Shown one piece after another: positions 50,901 to 62,900 of a stretch of 64,000 nt of DNA. Source of the stretch: Alitta virens (Eukaryota; Annelida; Polychaeta; Phyllodocida; Nereididae). The stretch is taken from positions 15,566,058-15,630,057 of the forward strand of contig OW028575.1 of NCBI GenBank assembly GCA_932294295.1. Reading direction: 5' to 3'. The notes beneath the pieces were generated by a model that did not search any database, was not told where the DNA came from, and worked only from the letters and a program-made list of their open reading frames with translations. Position numbers and translations under genes: made by a program. Each line of letters begins with the position of its first letter. Position 1 is the first letter of the stretch.

Positions 50901-53900
50901 ACAGGCTCCTCCGTTTCCAGTTGGGGAGGCGGGGACACCCCTAGTGGCGACGGAACGACTGATTATTGCCCCGGCGATAGCTGCCTCGAGACTGTGGCTG
51001 CTGCCTCGGTTGTTGTTGAGAGGCCGGTGGCCGAGAGACCTGGCTCTGGATCCGCTGCTGGTATGGACGACTGCTGTTGTTGTTGTTGTTGCTGCTGGAT
51101 CCGTAGGTGGAGGCCTGACTCCGGTTCCGGTTGGCCCCACGATAGGAAGACGAAGAGAGAGATGTGACGATGGCCAGCTCTCTCTCCTCTCTAGACGCCG
51201 TACGGAAGACTTCTTTTGTGTCTCCAAGCAGCGAAGGCCTGGCTGTGGAGAATGGCGACCGCAAGGCTGCCCATGTGTGGGTGCGTCTGGGCACCTTCAT
51301 TGGATCACATGCCTTCAGGAACGACTCCCGCCGAGCAACGATGGTTGACATGACCGCTGCCGACGTAAGGTCCGTAGTAAACCCCAATGTTTTCTGAACA
51401 TTGGCCCACAACGAATCTACCACCAACTCGTCCAGGTGAGGAAGTTGAGAAACTTCCTTCAGGGTGTTTAGCAGCCAGTCTAAAGTGGACAGCGTGCGGA
51501 CTGCCTTCCTCAACAGCACTTCTACCTCGCTCAGCTTCGTGATGGAAACGGACGGTTCTGCCCGGGGCCTCAAATAAGACAACTCTTCCGGAGAAGGCTT
51601 GGCTGAAAGGGCTGCCAGCGGGAACGAGGAGCCTCCATGAAACCTCAAGTTGAAGTTCTTGGCAAATTTGGATGACTGAACCTGAGTCGTCGCCTCACTT
51701 GGCAGAGTCTCCGGTCGGGAATCCGCGGAGTCTCCTCCTGCTGAAAATTTCTCAAAGGCCTTCTGCAGCGACTCTACGACGCCCTTCGATGGAGGAAAAG
51801 AGGTTCGACTCTTGAGGGCCGCTCCAGTGGATGCCAGCAGGCCCTCAGAAGACTGTAATCTATCCGGGGACGGCGAACGCCGTTGTCCGGAAATTTGAAG
51901 TGCCAAATCAACCAAGGTAGTCCAACTTACGTCGACTTGTGGCTCTCTGTCGATGGAAGCCTGGTCAGACGCTGGGGACCGCGGAGGGCTCCCCAGCCTG
52001 GCAAAAACATCCGGAGAATCTCGCTGAGGGGAGGAAAAACGTAGCCTTGCTGGACGAAAGGCATGTCTTTCATGCCGGCCCCTTGCCGGATCTTCCTGGA
52101 AGGCGACATGGCGAACCGGAGACCTTGATCTCGAAAATTCTGTCAGGCGTCTCTCCAACTCAGCAATCCGTTTGGTTAGGTCCCTGGATTGGCGAAAGCC
52201 AGCCGGGGACCGCAGCAATTCCAAATCGCTCTCCGACTGAGGCAAAGCATGGATTTCAAAGCCCGGCGAAGAGGGAGGAGGAGAACAACCTGTCGGTATT
52301 CTTGGAAGAGAAATCGGACGACTATTTGGCGAATGAACACCTGCTGTCAAAGTCGCCGACGTCACTGTGGCTGCTGGAGACGAACGTCTACGTAGCACCA
52401 TGCCCGCTTTCAGCGTAGCCGCAATCTTCGCTTGTCTATCAGACATCGTTGGAAGCAAATAATCACAATAAATTCGTATGTAGTATCAGCTCTAAGCACA
52501 ACGGAGCTAATGACAGCTCGAATTGACAACGGCACGAAGTTGACCAGCGCGACGTACGCCGTTGCGATGTAATCCTAAGATTAGGGTTAAAACAAACTTA
52601 CCTGATCGTTGTAACTGAAAGAAAACATTCCCGGCTTGGATGTAATCCGGACTAATGACCGAACAAATCCCTAAAGCGAGAGAAATCAACCATAACTAGG
52701 CCAGCCGTCGATCGTGTACATTACGAACGGCGGCTGAGAGGAGAATGAGGTCGCTGGATGGACGCCCCGCGCATGCGCGGGTCATGTGATACGAGTGGCG
52801 GGAAAAGTTTTTGGGTTACTCAGCCGTAGCTAGCGCGAAAGAGAGGGGGAATGCATATCTAATCATTGTCATTTGCATGACAATATGTCTGTGGGACCAT
52901 GAGCGATATAGAGATGAGGTTATGAGGTTTGAGTCCCACCAATCCACCATACTACAAATTCATCCTCACGATGCTGCTGCATTCAATTGTCTCAGGATAA
53001 ATACCAATGTGTCGCTTATTTTCATTTTCATAAACAAACACCTTCAGCTGAGATTCAGCACATAAAGGATGCTCAAAGTAAAGCCTGTTTGATGCTCACC
53101 ATTGTGGGGTCGAGCTCTAAATTAGTTAACTAGAGCACATAGAATGTGCAATTGGCGCGCAGTATGTGTTTGATACTGCTCCAAGCGGTGTGCAGGCAAA
53201 ACGGCCTATTCCCAGAACAGCTCCCACCAAAACGGCCCCTAGCCTAAACGGCCTCCCCTGATTTTTAAAGTTTGTTTTTCAGCGTCCAAATCTAACATGA
53301 GACTTCTGTTCAATATAAGTAGTGTTCTAGAGGTTGCCACCAATAAAAGTATTTGTTGCAGTTTGGTGATGGTGTCTCCGTTACGTTGATAAGGTTGTTA
53401 AGATTTTTCGCCGGCGCTTCAAGAGTGGCAAGCGGTCCGCTGAAATGGCCTCCTCGGCCAATATGAAGGGAGTGACCTTCTGCATCATTAATCCATCATA
53501 ACTGTCATTTATATTCCGATTTTTAAAATTTTAAGTTCCTAGTTCCTAGCCGTTTATGCTGGGGGCCGTTCTGGTAATAGGCCGTTTTGACTGTAGAGCC
53601 TCCAAGCAAGGTAATCACTGATTGGCTGTTATATGTGGGAAGTACTCATTTCGACCAATCACAGCACATAACACAAAGTAATCAAAATGGCGGTTGTCAC
53701 TGATAATCACGACGATCTCAGCTACGTTTTGAAAGGAAATTGGTTTATATTTTGCATTTGAGGGACAGAATAACTGTATTTTATGAATGACGATACTTGA
53801 GCATTTTAATTTTTAGATGTGCTACAAAGGCCGTCTGAAAACAGCAAAATTCACCGTGTTATGCGGCAATTTGCACGGCCATTTCCCCGAACATGCACGA

Positions 53901-56900
53901 AACTGTACAACGCACTTCGGTCATAACGCACTTCGGTCATTTCCGTCGGAGTTCGCCATCTTGTGACCGGAAACAGCCGAGGGACTTGCGGAGGCAACAA
54001 ACAACGATTTCAAGAAATGTATGGAACACATAAAACAAAACATGAGTGGAAAACACTCCAAAGGCAGTACACTAAAGACGGACAACGTGGCAGGGCGCTA
54101 TGACGTGTAGAAGTATGCTATATACACGCTTGAACGTATACCCACACTGGCCTCATTGGATTAACATGTAAGTTCGAATTTGCCGCTCGGAAAATGGCAA
54201 ACCGGAAGCATTACACGCAAACGTCTCCTCCAAGCAACTAAAGTATCGGCGCTTTGCCCCAATAATTAATCCATCATCATCTGACTCCATCAGAATACAA
54301 TGCATGAAGTTAAAACAATTGTTGAGGACATTAAATTTTTTCTCAATTAATCTTGGCATTTAAAGTCATTCTATTAATATGAACGGTGTTAGGGTATCTT
54401 ATTCTTATCTATACAAAAAAAAAAGAGAAGAAATTAATGAGTTGCAGCAACAACAAAATAGTGTTGCAAACACACCTGTTTCCAGCAGCTGCAATCACCG
54501 GAGATGTGAAGATCAAATCCCAAGAATTTTGACCTCCAAACTGACAGCGTATCCTATGAAGGGCCGTTGACCCAATGTTAATACCACGTTCGACGTCTAG
54601 AGTTCGTGCTTGGTCGCTGCCTAGTTGTCCTGAGATCTAGAATAATGAACATAACGTTTTCACAATCATTTGAAGTTCTTGATCAAGCTGATTTCAAGAT
54701 ATACACTAATGGACTTTAAAAACGCATAGGTAAAACATGTTGTACAAACCCGAGATAATGCGTTTTTAAAGTCTATTAGTGTAGTTACTCGCTATCTAAT
54801 GGGGAGAAATACCACCAGAGGGCACTGCCACCAGAGGGCACTGCCATGGAAACAGATAAAGCACAATTAGATGACGTCATCACTTATTGTCACAAAAATT
54901 ACATTAATTAATAGATGACGTCATCATACAATAAATCTGCTTCGGTGCCGGTGACCACTGGTGGTAGTTTTGTGGGACCATTAATCTGATATGACGTACC
55001 TGTAAACAAACGCTTTTGTCTATTCGAGCAGCAGGGAGATTGAGTCCTTCGGAGGTGTACATAACCTTAGCAGGTTCTCTCTCAACGACCTGGAACACAG
55101 AAATGTCTTAAGAGTTATATTGAATTAATGTTGAAAACCGCAAGATGTCCATATCTAAGCTAGAGCACAGGATCACACTACAACACAATTAATGGTGCAT
55201 TTGGAAATCACTGGTAAGAAATATGCATTACTGATATGTTCACACCTAATATATATCCTCTGCGACCTAATTACAATTTATTTCAAAATTGCTACATGTG
55301 CAGTTTAAAATAACAGCATATCTTATCATTCGCAAGAAAATTTGGGAATACTTTCATAATCTCTAATTAATCATTTTTAAAATTTCTTCCCTGCAGCTGT
55401 AACTTTATGTAGCGATGTAGCTATTACAGGTGTAGTTGTTCAGTTTGTAATTTTATGACAAATGTATCTTACCATGATGTGTGAATACTTCAATGCATTA
55501 AGTATATCATACATGAAACATCAATACAAAAGAAAAGCAACATCTTAACCCTCTAGAGAGACGCAGTTAGAAACAAACTGCAAAGCCTTATATTTAGTTC
55601 TTAACACTAACTCAACTTGCCCTGGTTTTTTTAGGCTCATCAGTTTCTGCTGCACTAGTATCTATATTGCCCTGCTGAGAAAAACAGCCTCATATCAGAT
55701 CATTACAACATGCACAGGATGTTAATTTTTAGAGCGAAATAGCAAAAACACGCACCTGTCTGTTAGCCACAGGAGAGGACACAGCAGTTGCAGGAGTCTG
55801 TCTTGGCAAATCAGGGTGTTTCTTTGGTCGACCCCTTTTCTTAACAACCGGAATGTCCGGAGTGGTTTCTTCCAATCTGCGCTTTAGTGATGTCTTCTCA
55901 GAGGATCTGTAAAAAGGAACAACACTAGTGATGCAACACAATGACACCCAAATACCTGCACAAGCACCTTGATAAAAGCTAAGCTAGTGGGACTGAGGAA
56001 TTCACTCACAATAGACTGTTTTCATACCTCAACCATTTGCACATATGGCCTCAGTTCAGTGCAAATGACCAGCATGACGTCACAACACGACCAAATGGTT
56101 GACAAGTGAATAGAGTCTACGGCAACTATATAATGTAAGTACTTACACAGGAGATGAGTGGATCTTGGATTTCTCTGATGATTTTGCTTCATAATTACTG
56201 ATTTCCTGCAATAAACATTGGGTACAAATTAATTTTCAGGCAACACATCACAAAAAAATATTTTTTCAGCATACATTTAACTGTATCAATACTTATATAT
56301 CAAATCAACATGAAGGCCAAAGATAGTATGTATACATCAATGAAATTTACACAGAATATTGATGACAACAAACCTGTATTGGAGATGTCTCCAGATTCGA
56401 TGCAGTAGCAGAAGCGAGGGCAGTGGACATTGACGTTTCCTTAGCAGCCTGTACATTGGAACCGGCTATTGCAGGGCTACCAGGCTGATCCACCTTCTCC
56501 ACAATGATAGAACTAGGTTCCTTCGATGATGAAAAGATGGGCTGACTGCTGTTGCTGTTAAAGTTGACCACCGGATCCCTGCAATCATCAAGATCAGGCC
56601 TAGCCCAACCACATGCCAAGTGAAGTTGAGGGATTAATCACGAAACACCAAACTACAAGCAACTGGTCACCGAAAGCAATCAAGCAACAAAATGTAAATT
56701 ACGCAACCTAATCAAATTTATGTACATTGCTACCTAAGCAATATCACAACAAAAGCAGCATTAACTTCATGTAAATATTTTCCCTGAATCTTTGTAATCT
56801 ATGTTGAGTTATCTTTTTCCACTCAAGATTCTTGAATTATTACTCTTTTGGGAGCGAACCAAAGGCTGTCATGAACACAATGTGAAAATGAAAAAGCTCA

Positions 56901-59900
56901 GGTTATTCTCATGACTATAGTCAGACTACCTGAGGTTAAGCAACCAGAGAGTGTGAATGATTGGCAGAGTCAATTTAATTATATCTGCGATCAAAACACA
57001 TTGGATGGACATGTGAATAACCTGATCATTTCTACAGAAGGGTGATGACAACCAAGTGGGTATTAACTAAATAATCTTGAGTGTACAAAAAAAAAAAGAA
57101 GGTAAAAAGTGCATTATAGCGGACCCAGATTTATGACCATATTTAGCGAGCCTCGTTGCCAGGCCTATGACATAAAAATGCTTAAATTCAATGTATGACG
57201 TCACCAACTAATGACGGCGGTTTTCATCTTCACGGTAAAGACACATTTTATTTTTCACAGGGGGCCACTGCCCCCAAACTCCTGCTTCTATACACCACAT
57301 GTACTTTAATTGTGCTTGAACTTCAAACTTGTAAAATATTATAAAATTTCATATTTCATGGATGCCAAATATGGGCATAAATTTGGGTCTGCTGTACTGC
57401 ACTAAACCCAGCATTAGCAATAATGAATACAGAGAAATCAAAATACGGATTCATTATAGCAGAACTCATAAACTTTGAAACTAAATTCCACAGGACATCA
57501 TGTGAACCAGGACTCTCACTGGCTACAGCATCCCTCGGCCAGTGAGAGTCCTGGTTCACATGATGTTTTGTGGAATTCAGTTGAAAAGTTTACGTGTTCT
57601 GCTGTAAAGTGAACTTGAGGATTATCCAATAAATGACTGACAAACTACTGGAGTACAATAGAATTTCCATGCACAATTTCAAAGATGTGTCTCAGGGCAA
57701 AAAACCTTTTAAAATAAAACCCAACTTAGCTTTGCCAAATGCACATTTTTCAGCATAAAGAAGCACTTTACTTCATAAAATGCAGCTACCACATCCAATA
57801 AAAGCAGCTGACGAGCATTCTTTTTTTACCCATTCTGTTTTTCTCTCTTCTATTAAGAGACTGCACTTACCCAATGGGCGGCTGAGGAGCGAGGAATATG
57901 GGAGTAATGCGTCTTCGTCCATCTTTGGTTTTTGTTTCTATTTGTTTGTTGGTTGCCTGAAATATATAGAGCAATATAAATATATGCTGCAATATTGCAT
58001 TTCAAGGATATACATCAATTCATCTGCACACCCATCATTAATATCTGCACACTTCTTCACTTTGTTAATAATTTTACCCTCACAGCTACACCCTAGCAAA
58101 ATGCTTATAAATTGATTGATATCAGATTATATACATTCAATTGCAAAAAGGGATGGAAATATTTTCTTTTTCAAGATATACAACTTTCAGTCTCTCATGA
58201 CTACCTTTAAACGAACTCCCATCTTACTGTTTATATTTCTTATAACCAGCATTTTCATGACGTCCAAGTGTAATTTGATCAATATACACTTTGACCCCTT
58301 GAGCTTGATTTGTGGAGGATTGCAACTGTCGCCATCTATAATAACAGCTGGCAATAGTCATTGCTGACCATTGGAAGGCCTTGCAGGGGCTGTCCTCTGG
58401 TGGATAATATCAGTGTTTAAGCCAATGAGACACCAGTTTACACGACGACACAATTATGCCATTTTCCAAAAATGGTTGTGTTTCTAAGGCCTTCTCTGAT
58501 TGCGCAATAAGTTTCTGTTGCATCCAATCATTTCTCGGGAGATGAATAACCACACAAATTTAGGCCATTCAGGCAACAACTAATACATAAGAGCAAGATT
58601 TTCAACATACCCCACCACCACCATTTGTAATTGGCGTCTTGGCTCCATTGTTTGCATTCGAGGGCATCCCAGGAACATGGTCAATGACCTTTTTCTCTGC
58701 TTCCTTCTTCTGTTCTTGTTGCAATTTTAACATTGCCGGGGACTCAACGATTTGGTTATTGACAGCATTGGTTGTAGCAAGGCTCTTGCCATACACCTTT
58801 TCCTGCAGTTTTATCTGGAAAGTTGAACAATGGAATGGTGATTACCCCAATTATGAGTTTAATTGTAATTCTCGGTTGTCGAATATCCCAGCACATCCTG
58901 GTCTTAATATGTGTCACATTGTGAAGGTTTAGTTCATTAAACGGTCAAGTTTATCCATACCAGTAAATTGATCATAGAAAATCAATCTTAATCAATACAG
59001 GTTAACAGTAATTGCAGAGCTCTGGGCTGGGGCGGGTATGAAAACTGTACCAATCAAGTTCTTTTTTCATTACGTTTGTCGGAGAATCTCACCAAACTTT
59101 GCAACATTTGAAATTGGAAATGAGAAGATAAAGATGTTTCACTACTAATTTTGACAATTAACGATGTTGCAAGCAAAGATATGCCCCAGCAAAATAATTA
59201 CCTTTTCATCACTTGATAGAGGATTACCAAGTTCCTCTTTAGAGAAGTTCATGTACGCAACAGTGCCATCCCATGAGCAACACAGCAATTCCATGCCGGT
59301 TGACCCCCTATCATAAAATAATGATAAAACATTAGGCATTTGATAAAGTCTAACAACTTGTCACAATTCAACAAATGATAATCTCTTAATGTGTACAAAT
59401 GCAAACAGTAACTCATTGCTATTCAAACCATGCATTTATTCAAACAAATCAAATTTAAATTTTTTTAGATGTGATTGATAGGTCATTGTAGTTAATTACC
59501 ACGAGATGTCCAGTACTGAGTTACTGAATAGGTCATGTGTAACCACCAAAGGGCGTTTTAGAGCAGTCATCTGTGAACATACAAACCATATCATTTAGTC
59601 CACATAAAAAAAGGAAGTAAAAATGTTAATATAATTACCAATTGTGACACAAAATTCATTCCATCATCATATCTCCATGAGGGCTTTCATGTAAATGTTT
59701 AGAAATCAGCATCGAAAATAAACCAAAAAAGAAAACATACCCAAACTGATAAAGACCGATCTCGACTTCCTATAGCACAACAGGAATACACTTGAGGCTA
59801 CAAAAGATAAAATATAAACACCAATTAGATAAAACTCATAACCAATGTTGCATCCTGATAATTACAAGTATCATCCAGCAAGGAAGTTATAAAGTAAAAT

Positions 59901-62900
59901 ACTAAACTGTTCACACAATATTGGAATATACCATCCCACATTCTTTAGGCTTAATGACAACTTATCTGACCCTTCACCATATATGAATATCAGTCATATC
60001 AGCTGTTATCAACTCTCTTAAGTGCACAGATAAAGATGTACTTAATCAATCTTACCTTTTCATGATGCTTTTTCATTTTCTTTGACAACAACTTGGGATT
60101 AAATCTCTGGAAATTATTAATAAAATAACAATTTTAATCCTTGTGCAATGCAATTGGTAATATGGAGAGGCTATTATTGAATGCACTAATCCAAAGGACA
60201 GGAATATTATCATTTTACCCACATCCTCTCTTAACCCTCAGTCATTTATATACTGGAACCACTTTATTCAGGCCATATTTTTACAGTACCAAATTTCTAA
60301 ATTGTTCGACCACAATATGAATGCTAAAACAAGGGGTCATCTCCAATTTAGCAAGTAGACTAGACCACGCAATGTGCGCATTCTATTTTTAATAATCCTC
60401 AGTTTCTACAGACATCGCTAACTAATTATGCCAAACCTCAGTCTATGTTTAGGTAACAGTTGCAATCAAGATCATTTTGCAAATTATGCTATGCTCCACA
60501 TTGTGCATACAAAATTGAAGACATACCACAACTGTAACAGCTTTGCGATGCCCAACAAAATCCATAGCAGTTTTCCATCCATCCCGTTCTATGATTTGAG
60601 CTGTGGGTCCAGAGTTGTTCATTGCATGAGCAGACACAATGTAATGCCCATCAGGAGACCAACCAAGACGCAGAACATGAGTTGTTCCACCACACTGACA
60701 GAAGAAATAAGGAAACATCATTACAAAATGGAGAACTTTGACAAAATACCAGTATTAGTAGGCAGGCATTTTTATTTCTTCTTATTAGCAATTTAATAGT
60801 ATTTATGTATTTGTTAAACAGATGTAACAACACAATACGATAGGTTAGAAAATTTTCATTGACAAGTCCAATAAAAAGAAACAAAATACACAAATAAAAA
60901 AAATAAGTTACACTACATGGACCATAACCAAGTGGACTTATTCGTCCTGTTGTGGTTTAGTAGCAGATAATGCAGACATGAGCAATTAAGTGTCAAAATC
61001 TAATTTTGGTGCAACATATTTCTCCTAATTTGCTAGCATTCAAATACCAATCTGCTGGGTTTCAATCGTTCATTAATCCTTAAATAAGTAAATGTTGTCT
61101 TGAATACTTAATCAGGAAAATGTGGATTCACAGTTGATACAGCTTCATAAAACGGATACAATACATGATATTTACCTCCTGAAAAGGCTCCGTGACACAA
61201 GCCTCTTGCTGCCAGTCCAACGTCCTCCATACTCGCAAACTCTTGTCATCAGACTAAATAAGATAAAAAACAAGAAAATTATGCACAGGTTGATCAAAGA
61301 TCTATGAAAGGAAATAAATTCTATAATGTGCACAGTGCACACAGTAAACCAATCAGCCTACCTGACTAGCCAAATACTTTCCGACAGGATCCCAGGTCAC
61401 CCCCTTCACTAAACCTGAATGTCCTTTAAGCACCGATATTTGTTCTGAAACCAAATTTTTCCAATTGCTGTAAATGTTCCTGTGAAAAATACCAGCTCTA
61501 AACATGCAAATACCAGTACTATAATCAGCTGAATAAAGTTAATACAGTCAACCCTCAGTTATCCGGGCCTCACTTATCCGGTTCCCTCGCTATCCGCACA
61601 CAGTTGGCTGGGAACAAATCTACTTAGTGCATTTATATATATTCAGTTATCTGGTTCCCTCATTTATCCGTAGTTAACTGGGGGACGAAGGTGTGCGGAT
61701 AAATGAGGGTTGACTGTATATACATGTTGTACATAAGACCATTTTTACATTCAATAAAATCTTTCTTAACATACCAGGAAATTTTTGAGCATTCCAGATA
61801 ATGATTGTGTTGTCAATGCTGCAAGATGCCAACCATGCATCATGAGGAGACCATGCTACATCAAGTACATCTGAATATAAGAAAAAGAAAAAAAAAGTTT
61901 TATTAATCCAATTAAAAGACGTAATACAGAGTATATTGCACACTTTCGTGTAATCTACTGCATCAAAACAATTCTTCTCATTACAGAATGTTTTAATATA
62001 ACTTTCTCACCTCCTGAATGACCACGGATTGTGCTAACACACCTCCATGACTCCACATTGACTACATTGCTGCCAAACACCTGACTAGGTCCACCTCTGG
62101 ATGAAGAAATATTAAAGAAAACAAATAAATCATGGCAGTGTGACTTCAATTTTTAGCTTTTTCAAATGTCACAAAAGAATTTTTCTCATGTGCAAATATA
62201 GGCCTAATGAACAGTGACAAATACCCTCTGGGTAAAACCTTACCTGCTGGCCTGCCAAATCATTATGAGCTTATCATCCCCAGCTGATGCCAAATATTGG
62301 CCATTATTAGACCACCGTACACAGTTCACACAAGCTGAAACAGCACAGATAATGCAAGTCAGCTCTACAGCTCAGGAAATGCTAATAGCTCAGACACTCA
62401 ATAAAGAAACTTGTGCAGAAACCATTTATGCAGCAACATCTTACCCAAGTGGTTGTCAAGAGTGCATAGCATCTTCGGAATGGTATCATTCTTCTCCGCT
62501 TCCTCCGACCGCACTGGTTCCAAATTCCAGATGACCACCTTGCCGCAGTTATCTCCTTGACCACCAGTGGCAAATCTTGACCCATCTGGGTGGATGTCAA
62601 TGGAGAAAATTGGTTTGCCTGCAACAGGGAAGGGTAAACAAAACCTTAATGATATACAGTGTACACATGTTTATCAATCATATGTATCCAGACATCTTTC
62701 CTTTCCAGTGGATTATGACAGTGACAGTCACAAAGTTAAACTGCAATCTATGAATTAAGAAAAGAAAAAAAAATTTATATTCATATATATGGAGGGTTGT
62801 ATTTTGTTAGTTTTGAGGCTAATTGTCATTTTCATGATTATGCCACATTTTGTGACATTAAGCTATGTTTCATTTGTCTGCCAGTTTTGGAGGGTGCAGT

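Larger units (their letters stand above)
47303..52913 (-). mobile_element. DIRS-type tyrosine-recombinase retrotransposon in HIRA intron 20
   Basis: A nearly complete DIRS element of about 5.6 kb, transcribed in the same direction as HIRA. Reading order: gag-like ORF (52458-50941), reverse transcriptase (about 50890-49905), RNase H plus methyltransferase-like domain plus tyrosine recombinase (about 49910-48370), and recombinase C-terminus (48450-47985). The ends are inverted terminal repeats: 47354-47515 mirrors 52734-52895 almost base for base. An internal complementary region at 47562-47687 is the defining DIRS feature. Its first half is the inverse of the left tip (47303-47366) and its second half the inverse of the right tip (52846-52913). 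There are no LTRs, DDE integrase or clear target duplication. It is GC-rich against AT-rich flanks. Confidence 0.95.
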
